This document shows positions 8,747 to 16,109 of a stretch of 64,000 bases of DNA, piece after piece. Under the pieces are notes generated by a model, which did no database searches, was not told the DNA's origin, and saw only the letters and a list, made by a program, of their open reading frames with translations. The first letter of the stretch is position 1, and each line of letters starts with the position of its first letter. Source of the stretch: Sinorhizobium arboris LMG 14919 (lineage in GTDB: Bacteria > Pseudomonadota > Alphaproteobacteria > Rhizobiales > Rhizobiaceae); NCBI RefSeq assembly GCF_000427465.1, contig NZ_ATYB01000009.1, forward strand, positions 496,001 to 560,000, in the 5' to 3' direction. The position numbers and the translations under genes were made by a program.

Positions 8747-9217
8747 TCATCCCTTCTGAGCTTCGCTCATCGTTTCGGCAGCGAGCTTGACGGCCGCGCG
8801 GACCCGATTGTAGGTGCCGCAACGACAGATGTTGGTGATCTCGGCGCCGATATCGTCGTCCGTCGGTTGCGGCGTGCTGTTGAGCAATGATGCCGCGGCC
8901 ATAATCATGCCCGCCTGACAATATCCGCATTGCGGGACGTCGAGGGCCAGCCACGCTTGCTGCACCGGATGGGATCCGTCGTCGGACAGTCCCTCGATCG
9001 TGACGATCTGTTGGTTTGCTTCTATCGCGCTTACCGGCAAGGCGCAGGAGCGCGTCGCAACCCCATCAATATGGACGGTGCAGGCGCCGCATTGCGCTAC
9101 CCCGCACCCGTACTTTGTGCCGGTGAGGCCGGCCTGTTCGCGCAGGACCCACAGCAGCGGTGTTTCGGGATCGACATCGATGTCCCGCGTCTCGCCGTTT
9201 ATCGTCAATCGAGCCAT
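8747..9217 (-). CDS. iorA: [2Fe-2S] small subunit of IorAB-type molybdenum hydroxylase
   Basis: 156 aa. The N-terminal plant-ferredoxin-like domain has the [13 protein letters not shown] cluster motif with a later Cys (near residues 38-60). The C-terminal helical domain has CGYCQAGM and CRCGTYNR (about 98-137), which bind the second [2Fe-2S] cluster. This two-cluster layout is diagnostic for xanthine-oxidase-family small subunits. It passes electrons from the IorB molybdenum site to an acceptor, probably the cytochrome c encoded just upstream. No FAD subunit gene is present, which fits the IorAB type. Confidence 0.92.
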   Translation of the reverse strand: MARLTINGETRDIDVDPETPLLWVLREQAGLTGTKYGCGVAQCGACTVHIDGVATRSCALPVSAIEANQQIVTIEGLSDDGSHPVQQAWLALDVPQCGYCQAGMIMAAASLLNSTPQPTDDDIGAEITNICRCGTYNRVRAAVKLAAETMSEAQKG

Positions 9218-9304
9218 GGCATGTGTTCCTTATCGGTTGGAGCCAGTGGAAAACAGGGGCGGCTGACGCCAGCATTCGCGCCGAAGCCAGCCGGAGTATT
9301 GGCG

Positions 9305-9703
9305 CTACTGGGTCGCATTGCTCGACTGGCCCCGCAGATAGGATATGATCGCCGAGCGCTGTGCCCCGTCGCGTATGCCAACGGTCATCGTCGTTCCAGG
9401 CACAGCCTGGCGGGGATTGCTTAGATAGGCCTGCAGCCACTCCTCGTTCCAGACGAGCCCCGATGCGCTCAGCGCCTTCGAGTAGCGGGCGCCCTCGACA
9501 CTTCCTGCAGCGCGTCCAATGAGCCCGAAAAGATGCGGTCCCACCCTGTTTTCGCCCGTGTTCAGGCTATGGCACGAGGCGCAGCGGCTGCGGAAAAGTC
9601 TTTCTCCCTCGGCAGTTGTCAGTTCCTGTGCCGGGCTCACGCCAGGCCAGAGAACGGTTGCGAAAATGAGGCCTGGGACTAAATGGAGGTGCTTGATCGG
9701 CAA
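9305..9703 (-). CDS. Periplasmic monoheme cytochrome c, partner of IorAB
   Basis: I set the start at the TTG at 9703, because a good ribosome site (AGGAG) lies 10 bases upstream and a signal peptide follows at once (ending near GVSPAQ). The product is 132 aa. Earlier in-frame starts would add a long arginine- and proline-rich stretch in front of the signal. Haem is bound at CASCH, and GTTMTVG near the C-terminus supplies the axial Met, giving a class I cytochrome of the c550/c-Fe(III) type. It is the first gene of a cyt c-iorA-iorB operon and is the likely electron acceptor from the hydroxylase. Confidence 0.8.
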   Translation of the reverse strand: MPIKHLHLVPGLIFATVLWPGVSPAQELTTAEGERLFRSRCASCHSLNTGENRVGPHLFGLIGRAAGSVEGARYSKALSASGLVWNEEWLQAYLSNPRQAVPGTTMTVGIRDGAQRSAIISYLRGQSSNATQ

Positions 9704-10096
9704 ACCTTGTTTCTCCTGCAGTTGCGGGGAGGCGCAGTGCCATCCTCCGCGGATCGGGATAGCCAAGGGTAGTCGCAGTTTGTCGCAGAGATTTGCCGGC
9801 CGAACTGCCGAGTTGTAACCAAATATCTCGCGCCACCCCGCACCGTGACACAGGCCACCGTCAGCATTCGCGTATGAGGGCGGATCGCAAACCCGCCGGG
9901 AACTCCCTGGCGGTCCACGAAGCGGATGTTTCAAGCAAGCTGGAGGGCCCTGCCGACACAGGTCGTTACAAACAGGCCGGTGCATGGGGATATTGCTGCG
10001 ACAAATGAAGCCTAAAGAGGGCTGGCCTGGCCGGAGATCGCCGAGATGCGGTGGCGCGGGATCAACTTGCCTTGGACGAAAAACAGGATGCAACCG
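9704..10096. other. Gene-poor gap
   Basis: This 393-base stretch separates the divergent cytochrome c and small membrane-protein genes and should hold both promoters. No credible coding region, RNA structure or clear operator was seen; the open frames lack ribosome sites and have atypical composition. Confidence 0.5.
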
Positions 10097-10252
10097 ATGA
10101 AAACACGATTCACCGAGCGTGAGCCCGCCTACCTGCGCGAGCGCCGGGAAGCCCTTTCAAGCCCGGTCGCACGTTTTCTGGTCGGGATGTTTTTGTGCGC
10201 AGCCTCGGCCGCCGGCGTTGGGTTAGCACTTCCCGGGGGCGCCCTTGGATGA
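10097..10252 (+). CDS. Small single-span membrane protein, unknown
   Basis: 51 aa from the ATG at 10097, which has CAGGA 8 bases upstream; an earlier in-frame ATG at 10046 lacks a good site. The first 25 residues are strongly charged (REPAYLRERREAL) and the rest is one hydrophobic helix (about 26-47), so the protein is probably an inner-membrane peptide with its N-terminus inside. I recognise no family. It stands alone between the cytochrome/Ior operon and a two-component system. Confidence 0.5.
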   Translation: MKTRFTEREPAYLRERREALSSPVARFLVGMFLCAASAAGVGLALPGGALG

Positions 10253-10295
10253 GGGGCCTGCGCGGCCGATAGCGCGTAAGCCTCCCTCGGACCTG

Positions 10296-10401
10296 CTGCA
10301 GTGCCGCGCGTCTTATCAGACGCGCAAAGGTCGCTGTAGCACTTTGATCTGCTGCATGTTCTGCCCTTCAACCGATTACGATCAAAGGAAACATGCAGCA
10401 G
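10296..10401 (-). repeat. Interspersed palindromic repeat, copy 2
   Basis: Reverse orientation relative to copy 1 at 3049-3148, with long near-identical runs including TGCTACAGCG and ATCGTAATCGG on the minus strand. Its outer arms, CTGCTGCATGTT and AACATGCAGCAG, are inverted, and it carries a GCGCGTCT/AGACGCGC hairpin at 10306-10325. It lies between the small membrane-protein gene and the histidine kinase stop and could end both transcripts. Confidence 0.75.
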
Positions 10402-10406
10402 ATCGA

Positions 10407-11843
10407 TCAAGCGCCCTGGTCTGGCTTCGGTAGCGTTATGATTGCGCGCAGGCCGCGGTCGAGTCGCAAAAGCGTGATATCGCCGCCGTGATGGCGCGCG
10501 GTGGCCCGCGCGATAGATAGTCCCAGTCCGGCACCACCCGTTTCCCGGTTGCGGGAGGTCTCAAGGCGGAAGAATGGCTCGAATACGCGCTCGAGATCCC
10601 CCTCGGCGATTCCCGGTCCCTTGTCCTCGACCAGGATCTGTATAGAGGATTGCGTCTCCGCGACCTGCACACGGGCCTCGCCGCCATACCTCACTGCGTT
10701 TTCAATCAGATTTCGGACGGCACGGCGCAAGGCATCTGGCCGGCACGAATAGGGAATCTTGGGACTGTCGACGAAGGTTACGTCTTCTCCGAGGTCGGCA
10801 AGGTCGTCACAGAGGCTTTCGATCAAGGCTGTCAGATCGACCGCCCTGGTCGTTTCGGTGACCGCTTCCTCGCGTGCAAAGGCAAGCGCCGCCTCGGTCA
10901 TCGTCTGAATTTCGTCGATCGTCGCCATCATGCGCTGTTGGACGTCAGTATCAGTGACGAACTCCGCCCTGAGACGCAGTGATGTGAGCGGCGTGCGAAG
11001 GTCGTGGCTGATTGCGGCGAGCATTCGCGTTCGATCCTCGACGAACCGGGTGAGGCGGGACTGCATCCTGTTAAACGCCTCGGCAGTCCTGCGAATATCG
11101 TCCGGTCCGGTTTCGGGCAGCGGTTCGATGGACTGGCCGCGGCCAAGCGCTTCTGCTGCGCCTGCTAAACGGCGCATGGGTCTGGCGATACGCCTGGCGA
11201 CCAGGACACCGATCAAGGCCAGCGTCGCCGCAGTAATGCCGAGAGAAACGAGCGACTGGGTGTTCCAGTGGGCGCTGGGCATGTTTTTGTAATAAACGGA
11301 GTTCAGCCAGTGCCCATCGCTGAGCTGGACCGCCAGTCCCATTCCGTTGGACGCGCCGAGCGGCAGGAACTTCGCGAAGCGGGGAATGGACCACACATCC
11401 GAGGAAAGTCGCACCCAGCTTTCGGAGGCGATTGCCCTCTCGAACAGATGGAATTTGGGACCGGATGTCGCATTCTTCGAAATGGCGGAAACGACTTCCG
11501 GCTTATGATATGCAGGAAGCAGATTGGGCAATGGTTCTTCCAACTGCGCGATCGCCTGCTGTCGCCAGGCAAGGGCGTCGATCGGGTCTTCCGCTGACAT
11601 CCAGAAGCGCGTGTAGGTCGTGCCGCTTGCGCGCAGGACATCGGCATGGAAACTTGCAGGAATGGACTCCAGCAATATTGCAAGCGAGGCAGTGCGGCTG
11701 AAGAACTCACTCTTCGCTGCGGCGCGCAGGGCTTTGTCGCGCTCGTCCCACGAAATCAGAAGGCCGATCACCTGGGAAATAAGGAGCGCCATCAGCAGAA
11801 AACAGATGAATTGAGCCGCAAGGCTCTTCCTCCACCATCTCAT
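10407..11843 (-). CDS. Sensor histidine kinase, EnvZ-like
   Basis: 478 aa, starting at the ATG at 11843 that overlaps the response regulator's stop by one base (TGATG); a longer in-frame version would run far into the regulator gene. Layout: TM1 about 10-30, periplasmic sensor about 31-196, TM2 about 197-217, HAMP 218-270, HisKA with phospho-acceptor His280 in AISHDLRTPL, and a C-terminal HATPase with GPGIAEGDLERVF and GGAGLGLSIA. The N-box region is present. It forms a co-transcribed pair with the OmpR-type regulator upstream. The sensed signal is unknown; the extracytoplasmic domain has no motif I recognise. Confidence 0.92.
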   Translation of the reverse strand: MRWWRKSLAAQFICFLLMALLISQVIGLLISWDERDKALRAAAKSEFFSRTASLAILLESIPASFHADVLRASGTTYTRFWMSAEDPIDALAWRQQAIAQLEEPLPNLLPAYHKPEVVSAISKNATSGPKFHLFERAIASESWVRLSSDVWSIPRFAKFLPLGASNGMGLAVQLSDGHWLNSVYYKNMPSAHWNTQSLVSLGITAATLALIGVLVARRIARPMRRLAGAAEALGRGQSIEPLPETGPDDIRRTAEAFNRMQSRLTRFVEDRTRMLAAISHDLRTPLTSLRLRAEFVTDTDVQQRMMATIDEIQTMTEAALAFAREEAVTETTRAVDLTALIESLCDDLADLGEDVTFVDSPKIPYSCRPDALRRAVRNLIENAVRYGGEARVQVAETQSSIQILVEDKGPGIAEGDLERVFEPFFRLETSRNRETGGAGLGLSIARATARHHGGDITLLRLDRGLRAIITLPKPDQGA

Positions 11844-12565
11844 CAGTGACCTTCTATCTCTGCCACGAAGCTGTATCCTCCCCCCCAATGCGTCTTGATC
11901 AAGGACGGGTTCTTCGGATCGGCTTCGATTTTCTTGCGCAGGCGGCTGACCTGATTGTCGATGCTGCGGTCGAAGCATTCGGCCGCCCGTCCGGCGGTCA
12001 GGTCCAGCAGTTGGTCGCGGCTGAGCACCAGACCGGGGTGATCGAGAAATGCCTTGAGCAGGCGGAATTCAGCCGTGCTCAGTGCGACGCTGACGCCGTC
12101 GCGTCCAAGCAACTCGCGACGCCCGGTGTCGAGCTCCCAGACGTCGAAACGCACGGTCTTGGCCTTGATGCGGCCGCCGCGCTGCGGCGGGAGACTGTTG
12201 ACGCGCCTCAAAACCGCCCTGATCCTCGCCAGAAGTTCGCGCGGATTGAATGGCTTCGTTAAATAATCGTCGGCGCCGAGTTCCAGCCCGACGATGCGAT
12301 CCGTTCCATCGGCCATGGCCGTTAAGAAGATCACCGGCAGGTCCGTCGTCGCGCGCAACTGTCGACAGACGGTAAGACCGTCCTCGCCTGGCATCATAAT
12401 ATCGAGTACCACAAGATCAGGCGCGCTCTTTTCTATGAGACGCCGAAGTGCTTCGCCGCTCTCCGCGACGGAAACACGGTACCCCTGTTGCGTGAGATAC
12501 TTCCCAACGAGATCGCGAATATCGCGGTGATCGTCCACAACAGCTATGTGAGGAGTAGCCTGCAT
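11843..12565 (-). CDS. Response regulator, OmpR/PhoB family
   Basis: 240 aa. The receiver domain (1-120) has the acidic pair DD at 11-12, phospho-acceptor Asp55 (VVLDIMMPG) and conserved Lys in LTKPF. The winged-helix trans_reg_C domain (about 140-235) ends with SRLRKKIEADPKNP and a HWGGGYSF strand, typical of OmpR-like DNA binders. It is first in the operon with the kinase at 10407-11843. Target genes are unknown; the divergent small exported-protein gene at 12930 is one candidate from position only. Confidence 0.93.
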   Translation of the reverse strand: MQATPHIAVVDDHRDIRDLVGKYLTQQGYRVSVAESGEALRRLIEKSAPDLVVLDIMMPGEDGLTVCRQLRATTDLPVIFLTAMADGTDRIVGLELGADDYLTKPFNPRELLARIRAVLRRVNSLPPQRGGRIKAKTVRFDVWELDTGRRELLGRDGVSVALSTAEFRLLKAFLDHPGLVLSRDQLLDLTAGRAAECFDRSIDNQVSRLRKKIEADPKNPSLIKTHWGGGYSFVAEIEGH

Positions 12566-12929
12566 ACTGGCGTCCGAACGGGAGGTTTTTTCTTAAGAAC
12601 ACATAGCGCCGCCGGTCAGAAACCGCACTCGAAAAAGTGTAACAAAGCGTATCAGCGCGAAAGTCCGGCCTGAAACGGCAGCAGGTGATGGCTTCGATCA
12701 ACGCACTGCAACATGGTGAAACCATGTTCGCAGTCCGGTTTGCATCAGCAACGTTCCATTGCCGCCGATACACTTTGACACGAAACTGCCCAGGGATTCG
12801 CATAGGCCTGCGACAAGTCTCCCGTAATTCTCCCTCTCCCGTCGCGCGGCGCTTCATCAGCAGGGGCGTCCACTCCAATGCGCCAACTCACCGGATCGGG
12901 CGCGGCGGGAGACAAAAGGAGATCCCATA
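12566..12929. other. Divergent promoter region
   Basis: 364 bases between the response regulator and a small exported-protein gene. It must contain both promoters, but I see no confident -35/-10 pair or operator. A GCACTGCAACATGGTGAAACCATGTTCGCAG-like stretch near 12705-12732 has a short inverted ACATGGT/ACCATGT pair that could be a regulator site. Confidence 0.35.
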
Positions 12930-13196
12930 ATGACCAGACACTACATCAGAATGATCTGCGCCTCTCTCGCGATCCTTATCAGCACAGGACCCGCGCTCGC
13001 CGGCGGCGATTACTACAGCGGCGCAGACGTCAACGCCAAGCGTCGCGCACCTTCTTTGGAGCAGAACATCGACGAGAGCAGGACCGGCGGCCTCCGGCCG
13101 AATGCTGCCGCCTATGGCTTTCCGGTTCACAGTGAACCGCCCGCGATTGCGAAAGGTGGTGAGGGCGAATACTACCCGGGAGTGAGCCGCCGGTGA
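12930..13196 (+). CDS. Small exported protein, unknown
   Basis: 88 aa. It has a clear Sec signal peptide (hydrophobic about 8-20, cleavage near GPALAGG) and a strong ribosome site (AAAGGAG) 8 bases before the ATG. The mature part is about 63 residues, polar, and rich in Gly, Tyr and Pro, with GGDYYSG near the start and an echoing GGEGEYYPG near the end; there are no cysteines. No family is recognised. It is divergent from the two-component operon, so it may be an envelope protein controlled by that system (inference). Confidence 0.65.
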   Translation: MTRHYIRMICASLAILISTGPALAGGDYYSGADVNAKRRAPSLEQNIDESRTGGLRPNAAAYGFPVHSEPPAIAKGGEGEYYPGVSRR

Positions 13197-13508
13197 CACG
13201 AGTGCTCGCGGGCGCTTCGGCGCCTGCGTTTCTGCCCCGAGGCTCTGAGAGCCAATCCACGGCTGTCAAACACAGATGCGGCGAGCATGTGACTGGGAAC
13301 TCGCCCTCGAACAGATTGCTTCAACCCGCCGGACGAGAGGCAGCCTCCCAGGCCGACGTCCGGCCATGTTCGCGAGGGCCGGACTACTCCACTGCACCAT
13401 TGATGAGTGCCAAGGCTGCATCACAGGCAATTGTCCGGATCCATAGATCGATCCCTGGCGAGCGTTGTCCGGTTGCCAACGGGTCCGCTCCGAAATCCGG
13501 GTGGACCC
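13197..13508. other. Gene-poor gap
   Basis: 312 bases between the small exported-protein gene and the stop of the SyrB-like gene. No open frame with a ribosome site or typical codon use was seen, and no clear hairpin terminator. Composition is like its surroundings. Confidence 0.4.
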
Positions 13509-13949
13509 TCATCTATCCATTCCCAGTCGCTTGCGCAACTCGGCGTTTTCTGCACGCAACCGATCGGCCAGCAACTTCCGAAGCCTCTTGTTTTCCTTCT
13601 CGAGCTCAACGAGATCCTTAAGGTCGTCAGCTTGAGAAACAGGTTCTGCGGCTTTCCTCCAATTATAGTAGGTCTGTTCGGTAATGCCCACCTGCTTCAA
13701 CGCGTCTTTGAGCGTGCTTTTGCCGGCGGAAAGCAGACCCTTGATCAGGCTGAGCTTTTCCGCCCGCTCAGCTTCGGTGTATTTCCTAGCCTTGGGTGCC
13801 TGTGCGCCTGCATTGGAAGTGTTTGGGACTGCCCTGGCTGATGCCGTCGTCGTCTTCTTCTTCTGGCGTGCCGCAGCCCTTGGCTTTGCCTTCTTGGGTT
13901 CCGTTTCTGCACTTGTCGTGTCCAATTGGACGTCATGTTCCTCAGCCAT
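13509..13949 (-). CDS. SyrB-like transcriptional regulator
   Basis: 146 aa with the layout of S. meliloti SyrB/SyrB2. A lysine/alanine-rich disordered N-terminus (1-50) is followed by a transposase-type helix-turn-helix (about 52-95, containing RKYTEAERAEKL and GITEQTYYNWRK) and a C-terminal coiled coil (about 105-145, with ENKRLRKLLADRLRAEN). In S. meliloti SyrB represses SyrM activity and thereby nodulation and exopolysaccharide genes (established for that protein; transfer here is inference). A FixK-type palindrome lies 34-47 bases upstream of the ATG. The helix-turn-helix resembles IS3-family OrfA proteins, but no transposase orfB or inverted repeats accompany it. Confidence 0.75.
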   Translation of the reverse strand: MAEEHDVQLDTTSAETEPKKAKPRAAARQKKKTTTASARAVPNTSNAGAQAPKARKYTEAERAEKLSLIKGLLSAGKSTLKDALKQVGITEQTYYNWRKAAEPVSQADDLKDLVELEKENKRLRKLLADRLRAENAELRKRLGMDR

Positions 13950-13982
13950 CTGTCGTTCTCCTGAATAGCCTCTTCCAAGTTA

Positions 13983-13996
13983 TTGACGAGTATCAA
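13983..13996. promoter_or_regulatory. FixK/Fnr-type box near the SyrB-like gene
   Basis: TTGACGAGTATCAA matches TTGAY-N4-RTCAA. It lies in the divergent region between the SyrB-like gene (ATG 13949, minus) and the coiled-coil gene (14248, plus). At the usual -41.5 placement the plus-strand start would be near 14031, leaving a long leader; the minus-strand start would fall at the SyrB ATG itself. Functional only if one of those start sites is real. Confidence 0.4.
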
Positions 13997-14247
13997 AAAG
14001 AGTCAACTTGAGTGCTAAAGCAATTCTTGATCGATGATTGAATCCCTTGGTTCAGCAGCAAACTCCGACCCGCGGATGTCACAGCGAAGTCCATTAAGTG
14101 GAAGCTCGGCCGGGCATCAGGCCGGCGGGGAGTTGAAAGAGGTCGCGGGGAAGGTTAGAGAGCCGCGGTCGCCTGAGCTGAGGCTTGCCGCCGCGGCACA
14201 CGTAGCGGCTTTGCTTTTCAAAGTTCACGAGGTTGTTGAAGCGCTCC

Positions 14248-14778
14248 ATGAAAAGACCGCAAAGGAATTACCTGGTTGAGTATAAATCAAACCGTCGACG
14301 GGCAAAGCCGACGGCGAAATCCATCTGGGGAGATGCTGACTTAAAGGCTCTGGCACGTGAGCTCGAGGATCAATCGCATCCAGCCTTCACCAGTGAGCCT
14401 CCGATGAACATGACGGACCATGGCAGTGACAATGCTGGCCTTGGCCCCGACAGTGCCAGCACCGCGTCATCCCCCATGCTGCCGATGCCGGATGGTCACG
14501 CCGGGACGCGGCAGGGACCGGGACTCGAAGCGCGCGCTGTTGAAGGCGTTGATGATGTACGCCGAACCACAAGGCGGTCCGCAGAAATGGCCCGAAAAAC
14601 TCGCCGGAGAAGCGTAGCGGCGGGCGTGCCGGCCACAATCGAGCTTGATGAGCTGGACCTCCTCGAGGCAGAGAACAGAAGTCTCAAGAAGCGTTTGGCA
14701 GAAAGGCTTCGTACCGAAAACACTCAGCTCAGGAGAATGCTTGAGCGTTTTGCACCCGCCACCGGCCGCAGCCTTTGA
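14248..14778 (+). CDS. Rhizobial coiled-coil protein, unknown (SyrB-like C-terminus)
   Basis: 176 aa from the ATG at 14248; an in-frame ATG at 14233 is an alternative. The N-terminus (MKRPQRNYLVEYKSNRRR, then KSIWGDADLKALARE) is of a kind I associate with conserved rhizobial hypothetical proteins. A low-complexity middle follows. The last 45 residues are a charged coiled coil whose core, LEAENRSLKKRLAERLRTEN, parallels the SyrB-like protein's coil nearly position by position. That suggests the two could form mixed oligomers or descend from one another. No enzymatic motif is seen. The middle section (about 55-105), rich in Gly, Ser and Pro, is probably disordered. Confidence 0.6.
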   Translation: MKRPQRNYLVEYKSNRRRAKPTAKSIWGDADLKALARELEDQSHPAFTSEPPMNMTDHGSDNAGLGPDSASTASSPMLPMPDGHAGTRQGPGLEARAVEGVDDVRRTTRRSAEMARKTRRRSVAAGVPATIELDELDLLEAENRSLKKRLAERLRTENTQLRRMLERFAPATGRSL

Positions 14779-14851
14779 GCGTTGCACGTCATGCATTGCT
14801 GCAATGCAACAAAATGCTTAGGAACTGATCGTTATCGCTGTATATTTGTCT

Positions 14852-15008
14852 TCATCGAAGCGATGCACCTCCTCCCGCAGAGCTTCGTAATTCAGGCGGC
14901 CCATTCCTCCTCCCAGGGGCGCCTGAACGAACAGCGGCACTCCTCCTCCCAGTCGCTGATCGGCTCTTTTCGGAAAGCCTGCCGCACCTCCTCCCGCGGC
15001 AGGCTTTT
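14852..15008 (+). ncRNA. Anti-Shine-Dalgarno small RNA, alpha-r14/cuckoo (NfeR1-like) type
   Basis: Four copies of CCTCCTCCC (14868, 14906, 14942, 14987) each sit in the loop of a hairpin: 14856-14887, 14891-14927, 14932-14958 and 14974-15007. The last is a 12-bp perfect stem followed by TTTT, an intrinsic terminator. A CTGTATAT sequence at 14838-14845 could be the -10 box. Single-stranded CCUCCUCCC loops that pair with ribosome binding sites define the alpha-r14/cuckoo RNAs of rhizobia, including NfeR1, which as I recall carries three such loops. The 5' end is estimated. The rest of 14779-15302 holds the nuo promoter region. Confidence 0.8.
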
Positions 15009-15199
15009 CGTGTCTGGAGCACTCCGGAAAACGGGTTGACGGCTTTTCCATCCATCGTTTCGGACGCAGGCCGGTTCAACTGCTTAACGATGGGTCAGTT
15101 TAGACTTCGGCCTGCGGGAACCGCATTTCACCCCCATGGTGGCCTCCCAAAGGGAGGGGAGGGCCGACTCCACCACCTCCTGGCTTGGACCCGCAAAGC

Positions 15200-15215
15200 G
15201 ATCTTGTGAAAGATC
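15200..15215. promoter_or_regulatory. Small inverted repeat upstream of the nuo operon
   Basis: GATCTT-GTGA-AAGATC is a perfect 6-bp inverted repeat about 90 bases before nuoJ, within the presumed promoter region. A TTGTGA hexamer recurs at 15233-15238. It may be an operator; no regulator can be named. No canonical FixK box was found in front of this operon. Confidence 0.3.
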
Positions 15216-15302
15216 CGATACTAGGGCACAATTTGTGAGTGCGGCGCTATCTCGACTCCGGCCGTCTTGCGCCGAGAGTCCGTGGGCGAAAGGTCGGCGT
15301 CG

Positions 15303-15803
15303 ATGGGTCAGGGGTTCTTTCTTCTGTTCGCTACGGGGTCCGTGGTCACAGCCCTGATGCTGGTCCTGGCGCGCAACCCGGTTCACAGCGCATTGGCGCT
15401 GATGGCGTGCTTCCTTCAGGTTTCCGCGATTTTCGTCATGCTCGGTGCGCCGCTGCTCGCGGTGATCCAGATCTTCGTCTACGTCGGCGCGATCATGGTC
15501 CTGTTCCTGTTCGTGATCATGATGATCGACGTGCGCGAAGCGGTGTTGCAGCGCTTCATGCCCGGCGGCAACCTGCCGGCCCTTGCGCTCCTCATTCTCC
15601 TCGGCGTCGAGATGATCGTGCTCGTGCTCTGGAGCGATCGATTTGCCGGGACGCCGCCCGTCGCCAGCCGCGGCGGCGATAAGGTCAGAGAGCTCGGCAC
15701 CACGCTCTTCTCCGATTATCTCCTGCCGTTCGAAGTCGCCTCCGTCATCCTTTTGGCTGCCCTCGTCGGAGCGATCGTCCTTGCGCGAAAGGAGCCTGGG
15801 TGA
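15303..15803 (+). CDS. nuoJ: NADH-quinone oxidoreductase subunit J
   Basis: 166 aa membrane subunit of complex I, with five predicted TM helices. The conserved TM3 region ([21 protein letters not shown], about 58-78), which carries the pi-bulge and gating residues, is intact. I start at the ATG at 15303 (MGQGFFLLF), which begins the first TM helix; an upstream in-frame start would add an arginine-rich leader. It is first in a long plus-strand nuo operon and its stop overlaps nuoK. Leading with J-K rather than A-B marks this as the second, accessory nuo locus type of Sinorhizobium. Confidence 0.92.
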   Translation: MGQGFFLLFATGSVVTALMLVLARNPVHSALALMACFLQVSAIFVMLGAPLLAVIQIFVYVGAIMVLFLFVIMMIDVREAVLQRFMPGGNLPALALLILLGVEMIVLVLWSDRFAGTPPVASRGGDKVRELGTTLFSDYLLPFEVASVILLAALVGAIVLARKEPG

Positions 15804-16105
15804 TGGTCCCGCTCTGGTGGTCGATCCTGCTCGGCGTGGCGCTCTTCGTAATCGGCGCGGCGGGCGTGCTGCTCAGACGCAATATTCTGATCGTGCTGAT
15901 GTCGCTGGAGCTTCTGCTCAACTCGGTCAATATCAATTTCATCGCCTTCGGGCAGCACTACGACGATTTCCGCGGCCAGATCTTCGCGATCTTCGTCATC
16001 GCAATCACTGCGGCGGAGGTTGCCGTCGCCCTCGGCATATTGGTCGCCCTGGTGAGGAACAAGTCTACTCTCAGGGTCGACGACGTGACGACGATGAAAG
16101 GATAG
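15803..16105 (+). CDS. nuoK: NADH-quinone oxidoreductase subunit K
   Basis: 100 aa, three TM helices, the normal NuoK size. The ATG at 15803 overlaps the nuoJ stop (TGATG), giving translational coupling; a GTG one codon upstream is possible. Conserved TM glutamates of the proton path are visible in [14 protein letters not shown] (Glu near 36) and in [10 protein letters not shown] (near 72). It forms part of the antiporter-linked membrane arm together with NuoJ. Confidence 0.95.
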   Translation: MVPLWWSILLGVALFVIGAAGVLLRRNILIVLMSLELLLNSVNINFIAFGQHYDDFRGQIFAIFVIAITAAEVAVALGILVALVRNKSTLRVDDVTTMKG

Positions 16106-16109
16106 CGGC

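Noticed and set aside
13509..13949. SyrB-like gene as the orfA of an IS3-type insertion sequence
   Set aside because: The helix-turn-helix is transposase-like, but no orfB/DDE gene, terminal inverted repeats or target duplication are visible, and the lysine-rich start and coil match SyrB.
14034..14279. An 81-codon open frame between the SyrB-like and coiled-coil genes, ending with a helical EVVEALHEKTAKELPG-like stretch
   Set aside because: No ribosome site at its ATG, it overlaps the better-supported coiled-coil gene in another frame, and its first half is low complexity. Its start does fall near a possible transcript start, so it is not fully excluded.
15136..15170. GCCTCCC-AAA-GGGAGG hairpin before nuoJ as a riboswitch or attenuator
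   Set aside because: The stem is short, there is no T-run or leader peptide, and no conserved riboswitch core was recognised; it may be incidental GC-rich pairing.
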